From Paragemmobacter kunshanensis (GTDB lineage: Bacteria > Pseudomonadota > Alphaproteobacteria > Rhodobacterales > Rhodobacteraceae), in contig NZ_JAALFE010000014.1 of assembly GCF_011059185.1 (NCBI RefSeq), positions 62,001 through 126,000 of the forward strand: 64,000 nt of DNA. The letters run 5' to 3'. Within the stretch, counting starts at the first letter, position 1. The number at the start of each line of letters is the position of its first letter. The translations under genes and the position numbers were made by a program. This document shows, piece after piece, positions 37,012-46,161 of this stretch. The notes beneath the pieces were generated by a model, which saw only the letters and a list, made by a program, of their open reading frames with translations, was not told where the DNA came from and did not search any database.

Positions 37012-37455
37012 GTGATCCGTGCCTTCGCCCTTCTCTCCCTCGGCCTGCTGGCCGCCTGCGGTTCGTCCCGGGACATGCAGCTTTATCCCGTCGCAGGCCC
37101 GCTGGCCGCGCAGGTGCCGCCGCCTGTCGTCGTGGCCAAGGCCACGAATGCGCGCGACAATTCCGGCGAGTTGAGCTTTCGCCTGCCGAAGGGGCCGCGC
37201 TGCAACGGCACCTGGACCAGCGTCGCCCCGACGGTGGTGACCAAGGAGCGCGGGATCGACCTGTCGATCCGCAATCTGGGCGGGCGGCTGGGGCGTGACC
37301 GGTCGACCGTGGCCGGGGTGAATTCCGGCGAGATCTATGCCGTCTGCCGCGACGGGACCATCGTGCAGGGCACCTTCGTGACGGGCAGCGGCACGACCAG
37401 CGGCACAGGCACGGCGACGGATACGCTGGGCAACAGCTACAAGGTGCTGTTCTAG
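37012..37455 (+). CDS. Small lipoprotein
   Basis: 147 aa. A GTG start at 37012 gives a lipoprotein signal peptide (VIRAFALLSLGLLAACGSS) with lipobox LLAAC. The mature domain has two further cysteines (RCNGTW and YAVCRDG) and a Gly/Thr/Ser-rich C-terminal stretch (TGSGTTSGTGTATDTLG). Family unknown. It is divergent from the hydrolase gene and convergent with tonB (38 bp between stops). Confidence 0.75.
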   Translation: MIRAFALLSLGLLAACGSSRDMQLYPVAGPLAAQVPPPVVVAKATNARDNSGELSFRLPKGPRCNGTWTSVAPTVVTKERGIDLSIRNLGGRLGRDRSTVAGVNSGEIYAVCRDGTIVQGTFVTGSGTTSGTGTATDTLGNSYKVLF

Positions 37456-37493
37456 GCGCGGATCGCCTGACCTGCGCGCCCGGACCGGATCGG

Positions 37494-38342
37494 TCAGGGC
37501 TTGAAGCTGATCGAAAGGGTGAAATCGGCCTGCCCCGCCCCCAGCGCCCGGGGGGCGCGCGGGAAGCGGCCCGCGCGCTGCACCGCCTTGACGGCGGCGG
37601 CATCCAGCGCAGGCTGGCCGGAAGAGGCCAGCACCCCCACCGCGATCAGCCGTCCGTCGGTGCCTACTGAGATCCGAAGCTTGACCGTGCCTGTGGCCCC
37701 GCCCGCATCGCGCGGATAGGATTTGCGCCTTTCGATGCGGGCGCGGATTTCGGCCCCCCATTCCGCCCGCAGGTTGCGCGCCGCATCGCCCGAGGCGGTG
37801 GCGGCGCGGGCCTGCCCCTGCTGACCGGCGGCCTCTGCCCCGCCCTGCCCTGCGGCGGTCTGCGCAGGCTGGGCCGGGCTGGGCGCGGGGGCGGGTTTTG
37901 CTGCGGGCTTGGGCTTGGGTTCGGGTTTCGGTTCGGGTTTGGGTTCAGGCTTGGGTTCGGGCTTGGGTTCAGGTGGCGGAGGGGGCGGCGGCGGCGTCTC
38001 GACACGGGGGGCGGCATCGGGTGCGGCGGGCTGCGGCAGGGCCAGTGCCATCGGCAGGGCCAGCGGCGCGGGGGCCGGGTCTGCCGCGATCTGCGGGGCG
38101 GGATCGGGCGGCGGCGGGGCCTGCGGGGCGGGCGCGGTGGTGGCAAGATCGGGCGGGGTTTCCCATTGGCGGATCATCTCGGCCAGCGCGGCATCCGATG
38201 CGGTGAGCGAGACAAGCTCCACCCCGCCATCCCCGGCGGCCTCGATCCCCGGTTCGGCATTGCCGGCAAGCCCGGCAAAGGCCGCCAGATGCAGGGCAAT
38301 GGCCAGCCCGGCCGCGATGGCGAATTCGCCCCGGCGCGTCAT
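37494..38342 (-). CDS. tonB: TonB family energy transducer
   Basis: 282 aa. N-terminal anchor helix (FAIAAGLAIALHLAAFAGLAG), a Pro-rich periplasmic spacer containing five or six PKPE units, and a C-terminal TonB domain (about 190-282, YPRDAGGATGTVKLRISVGTDG, SSGQPALDAAAVKAVQRAGRF). It carries proton-motive energy from ExbB/ExbD to TonB-dependent outer-membrane receptors. ATG at 38342, overlapping the exbD gene by 4 nt; last gene of exbB-exbD-exbD-tonB. Confidence 0.92.
   Translation of the reverse strand: MTRRGEFAIAAGLAIALHLAAFAGLAGNAEPGIEAAGDGGVELVSLTASDAALAEMIRQWETPPDLATTAPAPQAPPPPDPAPQIAADPAPAPLALPMALALPQPAAPDAAPRVETPPPPPPPPEPKPEPKPEPKPEPKPEPKPKPAAKPAPAPSPAQPAQTAAGQGGAEAAGQQGQARAATASGDAARNLRAEWGAEIRARIERRKSYPRDAGGATGTVKLRISVGTDGRLIAVGVLASSGQPALDAAAVKAVQRAGRFPRAPRALGAGQADFTLSISFKP
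37905..37974 (-). repeat. 12-bp tandem repeat encoding the PKPE spacer of TonB
   Basis: Imperfect tandem units of about 12 bp (GGGTTCGGGTTT type on the plus strand) encoding Glu-Pro-Lys-Pro. A likely site of slippage-driven length change in the periplasmic spacer. Confidence 0.8.
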
Positions 38343-38740
38343 GGCTGCACCGTGACAAGGCGGATGTCGCCATAGCCCGCCGCCGCAAGGCGCGGCAGGA
38401 GGGCCGCCAGCGCCGAAGCCGGGGCCGCGGCATCGGCATGCAGCCGGAGCGGCCCGCAGCCCCCGGGCGCGCAGCGCGCCGCAAGCGCGGCCAGCGCCGC
38501 ATCGCCGGTGATCGCGCCCGCCCCCCCCGCGATGGCCGCGATGCCATCCGCGCCGAGGAAAAGCGCCGCCTCGCCTTCCACCGCCATGGCCTGCGCCGAT
38601 TGCGGCGGGGCGATGGCGAAGGGTTCGGGCTCGGCGAAGGAAGAGACGATCATGTAGAAGACGATCAGGAAGAAGACCACGTCGATCATCGGCAGAAGCG
38701 GATCGGATTTCCGGCGGGTCTGCGGCGGGGCCAGGCGCAT
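38339..38740 (-). CDS. exbD: ExbD/TolR family biopolymer transport protein (second copy)
   Basis: 133 aa. The single transmembrane helix holds the proton-carrying aspartate in PMIDVVFFLIVFYMIVSSF. The periplasmic part is Ala-rich with two cysteines (RCAPGGCGPL), not found in the other ExbD copy. Start ATG at 38740, 4 bp after the first exbD; 4-nt overlap with tonB. Confidence 0.9.
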   Translation of the reverse strand: MRLAPPQTRRKSDPLLPMIDVVFFLIVFYMIVSSFAEPEPFAIAPPQSAQAMAVEGEAALFLGADGIAAIAGGAGAITGDAALAALAARCAPGGCGPLRLHADAAAPASALAALLPRLAAAGYGDIRLVTVQP

Positions 38741-38744
38741 CGGG

Positions 38745-39125
38745 CTATTCCGCCATCAGGACATGGGTGATGCCCGCCGCGCGCAGCAGGTCGATCACCG
38801 CGACGAGGCGCTGCACATCGGCCCCGTCCTGCGGGCGCAGCACCACCGGCGCATCGGGCGCGGGCATCAGGCGGCGCAGATCGGCAATCAGCGCCGCCTC
38901 ATCCAGCGCGGTGCCGTTCAGCGACAGGCCCTCGGGGCGCACATCGACAAGGCGCGGCGCGCCCGACCAGCCGGGCGCGGCGCCCCCCGCCAGCGCCAGC
39001 GGCACGCCATCCAGCTGGCCAAAGCGCGAGACCAGCATGAAGAAGACCAGCAGCAGGAAGACCACGTCGATCATCGGCGTGAGGTTCAGGCCACGCCGCC
39101 GCCGCGCCGCCGGGGCAAGCCGCAT
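38745..39125 (-). CDS. exbD: ExbD/TolR family biopolymer transport protein (first copy)
   Basis: 126 aa. Classical ExbD: LTPMIDVVFLLLVFFMLVSRFG with the key aspartate, and a periplasmic TolR-like domain ending AAGITHVLMAE. The start is the ATG at 39125, 4 bp after the exbB stop. Diverged from the downstream exbD copy, so the pair may form a heterodimer in the ExbB pore. Confidence 0.92.
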   Translation of the reverse strand: MRLAPAARRRRGLNLTPMIDVVFLLLVFFMLVSRFGQLDGVPLALAGGAAPGWSGAPRLVDVRPEGLSLNGTALDEAALIADLRRLMPAPDAPVVLRPQDGADVQRLVAVIDLLRAAGITHVLMAE

Positions 39126-39129
39126 CGCC

Positions 39130-39921
39130 CTAATCCCCGCGCGCATTGGCCTGGGCCACGGCGCGCGCCGCGGCCTCGGCCCAGTTCACCACGGCGGCCC
39201 CTGCCCCTTCGGGCACGAGGACGGGCCGCCCGCGCAGCCTGTCCTGGGCCAGGAAGATGCGGGTCGCGCCATCCTCGATATCGTGGCGCAGGCCGTCGAT
39301 CAGCCCTTCGAACCAGCTCTGCGCGATCATGGCGGGGATCGCCACCGCCATGCCCGCGGCGGTGGTCAGGAGCGCCTCCCATATCCCGCCCGCCAGGGTG
39401 GCGGTATCGGCGCGCACGCCGGCCGCCTGCAGGCCCTGAAAGGCCGCGATCATCCCCGTCACCGTGCCGAGAAGCCCCAGCAGCGGGCCGATGCTGGCGG
39501 CAAGGTCAAGGAAGCGCAGGCCGGCGCCCGCCTCGTTCAGGGTGGCGCGGGCGATCTGTTCGGTGGCGGCCTCGGTCGCGGCGCGGTCGAGGCGCGGGTC
39601 GAGCGCGGCCTCCATCGCGGCGCGCAGCACCCGCGCCCGGGCGGAACGGCGCCCGGCAAGCAGCGCCTGCGCGCCCGCGCGATCGCCGGCTTCCCACAGG
39701 GCCAGGGCGCGGGCGGTGACGCGCCCGCCGGAAAAGGCCCCCAGCCGCATCAGCGCCCAGATGCGCCACAGGATCAGCGCCAGCGTCAGCACCGACAGCG
39801 CCGCGATGGCATACATCGCGGGGCCACCCATATCGAGAAAGCCGGTGATCCGGGCCAGAAGCCCGGAGGGCGCGACGGGAAGGGCGGCAAGCGGATCGGG
39901 GCTGGGCGTATCGGGGTTCAT
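39130..39921 (-). CDS. exbB: MotA/TolQ/ExbB proton channel family protein
   Basis: 263 aa. Three transmembrane segments: one near residues 33-55 (MYAIAALSVLTLALILW) and two in the conserved C-terminal half (ASIGPLLGLLGTVTGMIAAF and LLTTAAGMAVAIPAMIAQSWF), the ExbB/TolQ signature. The first gene of the exbB-exbD-exbD-tonB operon. ATG at 39921. Confidence 0.93.
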   Translation of the reverse strand: MNPDTPSPDPLAALPVAPSGLLARITGFLDMGGPAMYAIAALSVLTLALILWRIWALMRLGAFSGGRVTARALALWEAGDRAGAQALLAGRRSARARVLRAAMEAALDPRLDRAATEAATEQIARATLNEAGAGLRFLDLAASIGPLLGLLGTVTGMIAAFQGLQAAGVRADTATLAGGIWEALLTTAAGMAVAIPAMIAQSWFEGLIDGLRHDIEDGATRIFLAQDRLRGRPVLVPEGAGAAVVNWAEAAARAVAQANARGD

Positions 39922-40007
39922 GGCGGCACGGGAAGCTGCGGGAATGCCTTCGTGCTACGCCCTTGGGCCCTTGCGCGCAAGCGCCGCGGGCGACCTTCCC
40001 CCGCGCT

Positions 40008-41123
40008 TCAGCGTCGCGCCTGCAGCGCCTCGTGCAGCAGCGCGGTCACCAGATCGGGGGGCACGTCCTCGGCCACGAAGGCATCACCGATGCCGCGGGC
40101 CAGAATGAAGCGCAGGCGTCCGTCGATCACCTTCTTGTCCTGCCCCATCAGCGCGACCAGCGCCTCGGCCCCCGGCAGATCGCCGGGGATATCGGCCAGA
40201 TCCACCTTCATGCCCATGTCGCGCAGATGCGCGCGCAGGCGGCTGGGGGCCTCTTGCGCGCACAGGCCCAGCCGCTGCGACAGCTCAAACGCCAGCGCGC
40301 AGCCGATGGCCACGCCCTCACCATGCAGAAGCCTGTCGGAATAGCCGGTGGCCTTTTCCAGCGCGTGACAGAAGGTATGGCCAAGGTTGAGCAGCGCGCG
40401 CTCCCCCTCTTCGGTTTCATCGCGCGAGACGATGCCCGCCTTCATCTCGACCGAGCGGCGCACGGCATATTGGCGCAAGTCGGCATCGCGGGCCAGGGCG
40501 GGGCCGTTCACCTCGAGCCAGTCGAAGAAGGCCGCGTCGCCCAGAAGGCCATACTTCACCACCTCGCCATAGCCCGCGCGGAAATCGCGTGGTGGCAGGG
40601 TTTCCAGCACCATCGTATCGGCCAGCACGAGCGAGGGCTGATGGAAGGCCCCGACAAGGTTCTTGCCCTGCGCGGTGTTGATCCCGGTCTTGCCGCCGAC
40701 CGAGCTGTCGACCTGCGCCAGAAGCGTGGTGGGGATCTGCACGAAGCGCACCCCGCGCCGCAGGACGGCAGAGGCGAAGCCCACCAGATCGCCGATCACC
40801 CCGCCCCCGAAGGCGATGACGATGTCGCGGCGTTCGATCTTCTGGTCGAGCAGCCATTCCACGCAGCGCGCGAATTCCGGCCAGCCCTTCGTCGCCTCGC
40901 CCGCGGGCAGCGCCAGCGCGGTGCTGTCGATGCCTTCGGCGGCCAGCGCGACCTGAAGGCGGGCCAGATGCAGGGGGGCCACGGTGTCATCGGTGACGAT
41001 GGCGGCGCGGCGGCGCTTCAGCAGCGGCGCGATCTCGGCCCCGGCGCGGTCGATCAGGCCCGGCCCGATCCGCACCTCGTAGGAGCGCGCGCCAAGCGCG
41101 ACCGGCACCCTGTCGATCCCCAT
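40008..41123 (-). CDS. aroB: 3-dehydroquinate synthase
   Basis: 371 aa NAD- and Zn-dependent enzyme of the shikimate pathway (DAHP to 3-dehydroquinate). Motifs: GGGVIGDLVGFASAV, DSSVGGKTGIN, GEVVKYG (Zn glutamate), LNLGHTFCHALE and LHGEGVAIG (Zn histidines). ATG at 41123, one base after the aroK stop codon, so aroK-aroB are tightly coupled. Confidence 0.96.
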   Translation of the reverse strand: MGIDRVPVALGARSYEVRIGPGLIDRAGAEIAPLLKRRRAAIVTDDTVAPLHLARLQVALAAEGIDSTALALPAGEATKGWPEFARCVEWLLDQKIERRDIVIAFGGGVIGDLVGFASAVLRRGVRFVQIPTTLLAQVDSSVGGKTGINTAQGKNLVGAFHQPSLVLADTMVLETLPPRDFRAGYGEVVKYGLLGDAAFFDWLEVNGPALARDADLRQYAVRRSVEMKAGIVSRDETEEGERALLNLGHTFCHALEKATGYSDRLLHGEGVAIGCALAFELSQRLGLCAQEAPSRLRAHLRDMGMKVDLADIPGDLPGAEALVALMGQDKKVIDGRLRFILARGIGDAFVAEDVPPDLVTALLHEALQARR

Positions 41124-41124
41124 G

Positions 41125-41667
41125 CTATTCCCCTTCCAGCACATCCGGCCTTTGCGCCAGCGCGGCGGCGACCTTCTGCGCCATCTCTTCGATGGACAGG
41201 TCGGCCGCGCTGTCCACGACGATATCGGCAAGGCTGTAGAGCGGGACGCGCGCCTCGTAAAGCTGGCGCAGCGTCTCGCGCGGGTTGGCGGTGCGCAGGA
41301 GCGGGCGGGTCGTCTTGTGGCGGACGCGCTGCCAGAGCAGATCGAGATCGGCGCGCAGCCAGACGGCGACGCCCGACTCGCGGATCAGGGCGCGGTTGGC
41401 TTCGGACAGATAGGCCCCGCCCCCGGTGGACAGCACGCAGGGCGCGCCGCGCAGGAGGCGGGCCAGCACCTCGGTCTCGCGGGCGCGGAAGAAGGCCTCG
41501 CCGTCGCGTTCGAAGATTTCGGGGATGGAGCGGCTGGCGGCCTTGACGATTTCATCATCCGAATCACGGAAGGCCACACCCAGCGCCCGGGCCAGCGCAT
41601 TGCCCACCGCCGACTTGCCCGCGCCCATCATGCCCACCATGACGACCGTCTTTTTCAGCCGTTGCAT
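41125..41667 (-). CDS. aroK: Shikimate kinase
   Basis: 180 aa P-loop kinase. Walker A GMMGAGKSAVG, shikimate-binding DSDDEI and STGGGAYLSE, and the lid arginine in HKTTRPLLRT. I use the ATG at 41667 (MQRLKKTVVM); a GTG directly before it is possible. First gene of aroKB, divergent from the small membrane protein gene at 41888 with a 220-bp gap that must carry both promoters. Confidence 0.95.
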   Translation of the reverse strand: MQRLKKTVVMVGMMGAGKSAVGNALARALGVAFRDSDDEIVKAASRSIPEIFERDGEAFFRARETEVLARLLRGAPCVLSTGGGAYLSEANRALIRESGVAVWLRADLDLLWQRVRHKTTRPLLRTANPRETLRQLYEARVPLYSLADIVVDSAADLSIEEMAQKVAAALAQRPDVLEGE

Positions 41668-41887
41668 CACACGCCGCCCAGATCACACCTGCGTGTCCGG
41701 CGCAATTCCGCCCGCCGGACCGCTTCCCTTGCCCCCCTCAATGGCGTGAACTGGGGATGAAAGCCATATATAATCGCGACGCGGGACGTGGCTTTTGCCC
41801 CGGCTTGCGATAACAGTCGGTGCAGGCGGCCCATGACTGGCTGCATCGGTCCGCAACGAACGGACAGGAAGGCGAGAAGGCAGACAT

Positions 41888-42022
41888 ATGGGGCGGATCT
41901 TCAAGGCGGTGCTGATGCTGGCGATCCTCGGGTTCATCGGGCTGACGGGCTATGCCTATCTGGGCAATCTCGATCCCGAACAGGCCGAGGTGACGGTTCC
42001 GGTGACGCTGAATGCCGATTGA
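41888..42022 (+). CDS. 44-aa single-pass membrane protein
   Basis: Short gene with AGAAGG upstream of the ATG. The product starts MGRIFKAVLMLAILGFIGLT: basic N terminus, one transmembrane helix, then YAYLGNLDPEQAEVTVPV in the periplasm. Its last 11 bases overlap the next gene, a strong sign of a real, translationally coupled gene. Function unknown; the position before the large exported protein and XerD suggests a partner of that exported protein. Confidence 0.75.
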   Translation: MGRIFKAVLMLAILGFIGLTGYAYLGNLDPEQAEVTVPVTLNAD

Positions 42023-43580
42023 AAGGCGCCTTGGCGCCGGGGCGGGCTGCGGGCTGATCCTGGCCGCGCTGGCGGGGGTGATGGCCCCGGGTCAGGCCGG
42101 GGCGGAAGAGCCGCTTTCGGCCATCGACTGGCTGTCGCAATCCGTCACCACGCCCGCCCAGCCGCAACCGCAGGCCGAGCCGGGGCCCCCGGTCGCCACG
42201 ACCGGGGCTGCCCCTGCGGGGGTGGCGGTCAGCGTGATCGGCGCGCCTTCCGCGGATGCGGTGGGGCTCTTGACGCCACGGGTGACGGGGCTTCCGGCCG
42301 CGCTCTGGGGGCCGGGGCGGGCCGCCGATATCGTGCGGCTGATCGGGGCGGAACGGGTGGACAGCCTGCCCGCGCTGCGCGGGCTGATGCTGACCGTGCT
42401 GCTGGCCGAGGCGCAGCCTCCCGCCGATGCGGGAACGGGCGCCACGCTTCTGACCGCGCGGGTGGACAAGCTTCTGGACATGGGCGCGCTGGATCAGGCG
42501 CGCGCGCTTCTGGATGCGGCGGGCAGCCGCGATCCGGGCCTCTTCCGCCGCAGTTTCGACGTGGCGCTGCTGACCGGGGAAGAGGATCGCGGTTGCCGCA
42601 TCATGGTGGAATCGCCCGGCCTTGCCCCCACCTTCCCGGCGCGGATCTTCTGCCTCGCGCGCTCGGGCGACTGGAACGCGGCGGCGCTGACGCTGCGCAC
42701 CGGGCAGGCGCTGGGATATATCACCGATGAGGAGGACGCGCTCCTGTCGCGCTTTCTCGACCCCGACCTGTTCGAGGGCGAGCCCCCCCTGCCCGCGCCC
42801 ACCCGCGTGACGCCGCTGGCCTGGCGGATGTTCGAGGCGATCGGCGAGCCGCTGTCCACCGCCAGCCTGCCCATCGCCTTTGCCCATGCCGAACTGCGCC
42901 CGCAGGCGGGATGGAAAAGCCAGATCGAGGCCGCCGAGCGGCTGGCGCGGGCGGGGGCGATTTCCTCGAACCTGCTCCTGGGCCAGTATACGGCGCGGAA
43001 ACCCGCCGCTTCGGGCGGTGTCTGGGACAGGGTGGCGGCCTTCCAGCGCTTTGACGCGGCGCTGCAATCGGGCGAACAGGCGGCCATCGCGCAGGCGCTG
43101 CCCGCGATCTGGGCCCTGATGACCGAGGCCGAGCTTGAGGTGGCTTTTGCCGATCTTTACGGCAAGCGGCTGGCCGCCATCCCCTTTTCCGGCGAGGCGG
43201 CGGGCATCGCGCTGACGCTGGGCCTGCTGGGCCCGGATTTCGAGACGGTCGCCGCGTCGCGCAAGGCCGAAACCCCGCGCGAGGCCTTTCTTCTGGGGCT
43301 GGCGCGGGGCGATGTGGCGGGGCTGGCGCCGCCCGACAGCCTGTCACGGGCCATCGCGCCGGCCTTTCTGGGCCATGACCCGGGCGAGGATCTGGCCCGC
43401 CTGCTGGACGAAGCCCGGGTGGGCGAGGCGATCCTTCTGGCCATCGAGATGATCGAACGCGGGGTGCAGGGCGATCTGGACGGGGTGACGGACGGGCTTG
43501 CCCTCTTGCGCAAGGTGGGGATGGAACGGGCGGCGCGGCGGGCGGCGCTGGAACTTCTGCTTCTGGAACGGCGGGGCTGA
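42012..43580 (+). CDS. Large exported protein of unknown function
   Basis: 522 aa with a signal peptide (GCGLILAALAGVMAPGQAGA). A Pro/Ala/Gln linker follows (about 35-65). The rest is a helical, Ala/Leu-rich repeat-like protein with TPR-like pairs (LLDMGALDQARALLDAAGS, GLLRRSFDVALL-type helices) and a lone cysteine pair in the middle (EDRGCRIMVE, ARIFCLAR). No catalytic motif. It overlaps the 44-aa membrane protein gene and precedes xerD by 3 bp, so the three form an operon opposite aroKB. Confidence 0.78.
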   Translation: MPIERRLGAGAGCGLILAALAGVMAPGQAGAEEPLSAIDWLSQSVTTPAQPQPQAEPGPPVATTGAAPAGVAVSVIGAPSADAVGLLTPRVTGLPAALWGPGRAADIVRLIGAERVDSLPALRGLMLTVLLAEAQPPADAGTGATLLTARVDKLLDMGALDQARALLDAAGSRDPGLFRRSFDVALLTGEEDRGCRIMVESPGLAPTFPARIFCLARSGDWNAAALTLRTGQALGYITDEEDALLSRFLDPDLFEGEPPLPAPTRVTPLAWRMFEAIGEPLSTASLPIAFAHAELRPQAGWKSQIEAAERLARAGAISSNLLLGQYTARKPAASGGVWDRVAAFQRFDAALQSGEQAAIAQALPAIWALMTEAELEVAFADLYGKRLAAIPFSGEAAGIALTLGLLGPDFETVAASRKAETPREAFLLGLARGDVAGLAPPDSLSRAIAPAFLGHDPGEDLARLLDEARVGEAILLAIEMIERGVQGDLDGVTDGLALLRKVGMERAARRAALELLLLERRG

Positions 43581-43583
43581 ACC

Positions 43584-44531
43584 ATGGCCCCGCGCGACGA
43601 AACCGGCTGGATCAGCACCTTTCTCGAGGCGCAGGCCGCCGAACTGGACAGCGCGCGCAACACGCAACTGGCCTATGGGCGCGATCTGACGGATGTGATG
43701 GGCTGGCTCGCGCGGCGCGGCAAGGCTTTTGCCACCGCCACGCGCGAGGATGTCGAGGCCTATCTGATGTCCTGCGAGGCGGCGGGCCTGTCCAAGGCCA
43801 CGCGGGCGCGGCGGCTGTCCTCGATCCGGCAGCTTTACCGCTTTGCCCATGCCGAGGGCTGGCGCGCGGACAACCCCGCCCTGCGCATCCGCGGCCCGGG
43901 GGCCACGCAGCGCCTGCCCCAGACGCTGAGCCATGACGAGGTGGACCGCCTGCTGGAGGCCGCGCGGGCCAAGGGCCGCTCCCCGGCCGAGCGGTTGCGC
44001 AACCGCGCGCTTCTGGAACTGCTTTACGCCACGGGGATGCGGGTGTCGGAACTGGTGGAACTGCCGGTCGCGGCCGTGCGCGGCGATCCGAAGATGATCC
44101 TTGTGCGCGGCAAGGGCGGCAAGGAACGGATGGTGCCGCTTTCGCCCCCGGCGCGGGCGGCGCTGGCCGAATGGCTGGCCCATCGCGATGCGGAAGAGGA
44201 AGCGCTGCGCAAGGCGGGCAAGCCCGCGGGGCGGCATCTCTTTGCCGGGCCGGGCCGGGGCGGGCATCTGACGCGGCAGCATTTCCACCTGTTGATCAAG
44301 GACATCGCCGTTCTGGCCGGGGTGGACCCGGCCAAGGTGACACCGCATACCCTGCGCCATGCCTTTGCCACGCATCTGCTGGCGGGGGGCGCGGATCTGC
44401 GGGTGATCCAGACGCTGCTGGGCCATGCCGATGTCGCCACGACCGAGATCTATACCCATGTCCTTGACGATCACCTGAAATCGCTGGTGCTGGAGCATCA
44501 CCCGCTGGCCCGCCCGAAGGGCAAGGCTTGA
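43584..44531 (+). CDS. xerD: Site-specific tyrosine recombinase XerD
   Basis: 315 aa. N-terminal SAM-like core-binding domain (to about 100) and catalytic domain with all five residues: Arg in ATGMRVSELVEL, Lys in RGKGGKERMVPL, His/Arg in TPHTLRHAFATHLL, His in LLGHADVATTEIY and Tyr in EIYTHV. Resolves chromosome dimers at dif with XerC. I call XerD rather than XerC from the conserved TPHTLRHAFATHLL and C-terminal LVLEHHPLA end. No dif site was recognised here. Confidence 0.92.
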   Translation: MAPRDETGWISTFLEAQAAELDSARNTQLAYGRDLTDVMGWLARRGKAFATATREDVEAYLMSCEAAGLSKATRARRLSSIRQLYRFAHAEGWRADNPALRIRGPGATQRLPQTLSHDEVDRLLEAARAKGRSPAERLRNRALLELLYATGMRVSELVELPVAAVRGDPKMILVRGKGGKERMVPLSPPARAALAEWLAHRDAEEEALRKAGKPAGRHLFAGPGRGGHLTRQHFHLLIKDIAVLAGVDPAKVTPHTLRHAFATHLLAGGADLRVIQTLLGHADVATTEIYTHVLDDHLKSLVLEHHPLARPKGKA

Positions 44532-44610
44532 GCCTGCCGCCCCCTGCCCCCATACTCCGCCCGCGGCCGGGCCTGCCCGCGGCCCCATTCACAGCCTGCA
44601 CGGACAGACC

Positions 44611-45909
44611 ATGACGCTTGACGCCGCCTTCTGGATCACCGCCCTTTCCATTCTGGGCCTGCTGTGCCTTTCGGCCTTCTTTTCCGGATCCGAAACCGCC
44701 CTGACCGCCAGTTCGCGCGGCAAGCTGAAGGCGCAGGCCGACAAGGGATCGCGCGGGGCCGCCGCCGCCATGGCGGTGACCGATGACAGCGAACGCATGA
44801 TCGGCGCGCTGCTCTTGGGCAACAACATCGTCAACATCCTGTCGGCCTCGCTGGCAACCGCGCTGCTGACGCGGCTCTTCGGGGATTCGGGCGTGGCCCT
44901 TGCGACGCTGGTGATGACGGTGCTGGTGCTGATCTTCGGCGAGGTGCTGCCCAAGACGCTGGCCATCACCTTCCCCGAAGCCGTGGCCAGCCGCGTGGCG
45001 CCCGTCATCCGCCTGCTGATCCTGGTCTTTTCGCCCGTCGTGGCGGTGGTGCGGGGGCTGGTGCGCGGGCTTCTCTATCTGATGGGCGTGCGCGGCAACG
45101 AAGAGGGGCGCATCACCGCCATCCGCGAAGAGATCGCGGGCACCATCGCGCTGGGCCATTCCGAGGGCGCGGTGGAGAAGGAGGCGCGCGACCGCCTGCT
45201 GGGCGCGCTGGACCTGACGCATCGCACGGTGGACGAGATCATGCGCCATCGCCGGCAGATCGAGATGATCAATGCCGATGATCCGACAGAGCGGATCCTG
45301 GCGCAGGCGCTGGCCTCGCCCCATACCCGCCTGCCGATCTTTCGCGACAGTGACGAGAACATCCTGGGCGTGATCCATGCCAAGGATCTGCTGCGCGAGG
45401 TGCATCGCCTGACCCGGGGCGATGAGGTGGGCGAAGGCGATCCGCTGGCGGGGCTGGACATCGTGAAGGTGGCGATGAAGCCCTATTTCATCCCCGAAAC
45501 CACGACGCTGGACGAACAGATGCGCGAATTCCTGGCCCGGCGGACGCATTTCGCGCTGGTGGTGGATGAATATGGCGCGCTTCAGGGGCTGATCACGCTG
45601 GAAGACATCCTCGAAGAGATCGTGGGCGAGATCACCGACGAATTCGACGTGGTGGCCAAGGATGGCGGGCTGAGCCGGAACGAGGCGGGCGATTACATCA
45701 TCGACGGGGCCATGACGATCCGCGACCTGAACCGCGCCAATGACTGGACCCTGCCCGATGACGAGGCCAATACCATCGCGGGCCTCGTGATCCACGAGGC
45801 GCAGACGATCCCCGCCGAGGGGCAGGCCTTCAGCTTTCATGGCTTCCGCTTCGAGGTGATGCAGAAGCGCGAGAACCGGATCACAAGGCTGAAGATGCGC
45901 CCGCTCTGA
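44611..45909 (+). CDS. CNNM/CorC-type Mg2+ efflux or HlyC/CorC family transporter
   Basis: 432 aa. N-terminal DUF21/CNNM membrane domain with four helices (ILGLLCLSAFFSGSETALTASSRGKL; LLLGNNIVNILSASLATALL; VLVLIFGEVLPKTLAITFP), then a CBS pair (about 205-330, DEIMRHRRQIEMINADDP; HFALVVDEYGALQGLITLEDILEEIVGEI) and a C-terminal CorC_HlyC domain. Implicated in Mg/Co homeostasis. Follows xerD by 79 bp. Confidence 0.93.
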   Translation: MTLDAAFWITALSILGLLCLSAFFSGSETALTASSRGKLKAQADKGSRGAAAAMAVTDDSERMIGALLLGNNIVNILSASLATALLTRLFGDSGVALATLVMTVLVLIFGEVLPKTLAITFPEAVASRVAPVIRLLILVFSPVVAVVRGLVRGLLYLMGVRGNEEGRITAIREEIAGTIALGHSEGAVEKEARDRLLGALDLTHRTVDEIMRHRRQIEMINADDPTERILAQALASPHTRLPIFRDSDENILGVIHAKDLLREVHRLTRGDEVGEGDPLAGLDIVKVAMKPYFIPETTTLDEQMREFLARRTHFALVVDEYGALQGLITLEDILEEIVGEITDEFDVVAKDGGLSRNEAGDYIIDGAMTIRDLNRANDWTLPDDEANTIAGLVIHEAQTIPAEGQAFSFHGFRFEVMQKRENRITRLKMRPL

Positions 45910-45930
45910 CGGGGCTTTGCGCCTGCGGGA

Positions 45931-46161
45931 TCAGCGGCGCAGGCGCAGCGTCACATTGCCCAGGCGATCGACGCTGAAGGGCAGATCGTCGAATTCCCCA
46001 TGCGCGGCCAGACGTTCGGCCCGGGCGGACAGCAACATGTAATGCAGGTCGAAGATGGCCTGATCGAAATAGTGCCCTGCCGCCTGCGGATCGGCGGGCG
46101 CCTCGGCAAGGCGCGGCCCGTCGAGTGACACCAGTTCCAGAGTTCCTGCCCGTTTGGCCAT
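45931..46161 (-). CDS. Small conserved hypothetical protein
   Basis: 76 aa, ATG at 46161. It contains PADPQAAGHYFDQAIFDLHYMLLSARAER and a C-terminal strand RLGNVTLRLRR. No signal or transmembrane segment. Family not recognised; sequence and codon use look coding. Convergent with the CorC-like gene (21 bp between). Confidence 0.6.
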   Translation of the reverse strand: MAKRAGTLELVSLDGPRLAEAPADPQAAGHYFDQAIFDLHYMLLSARAERLAAHGEFDDLPFSVDRLGNVTLRLRR

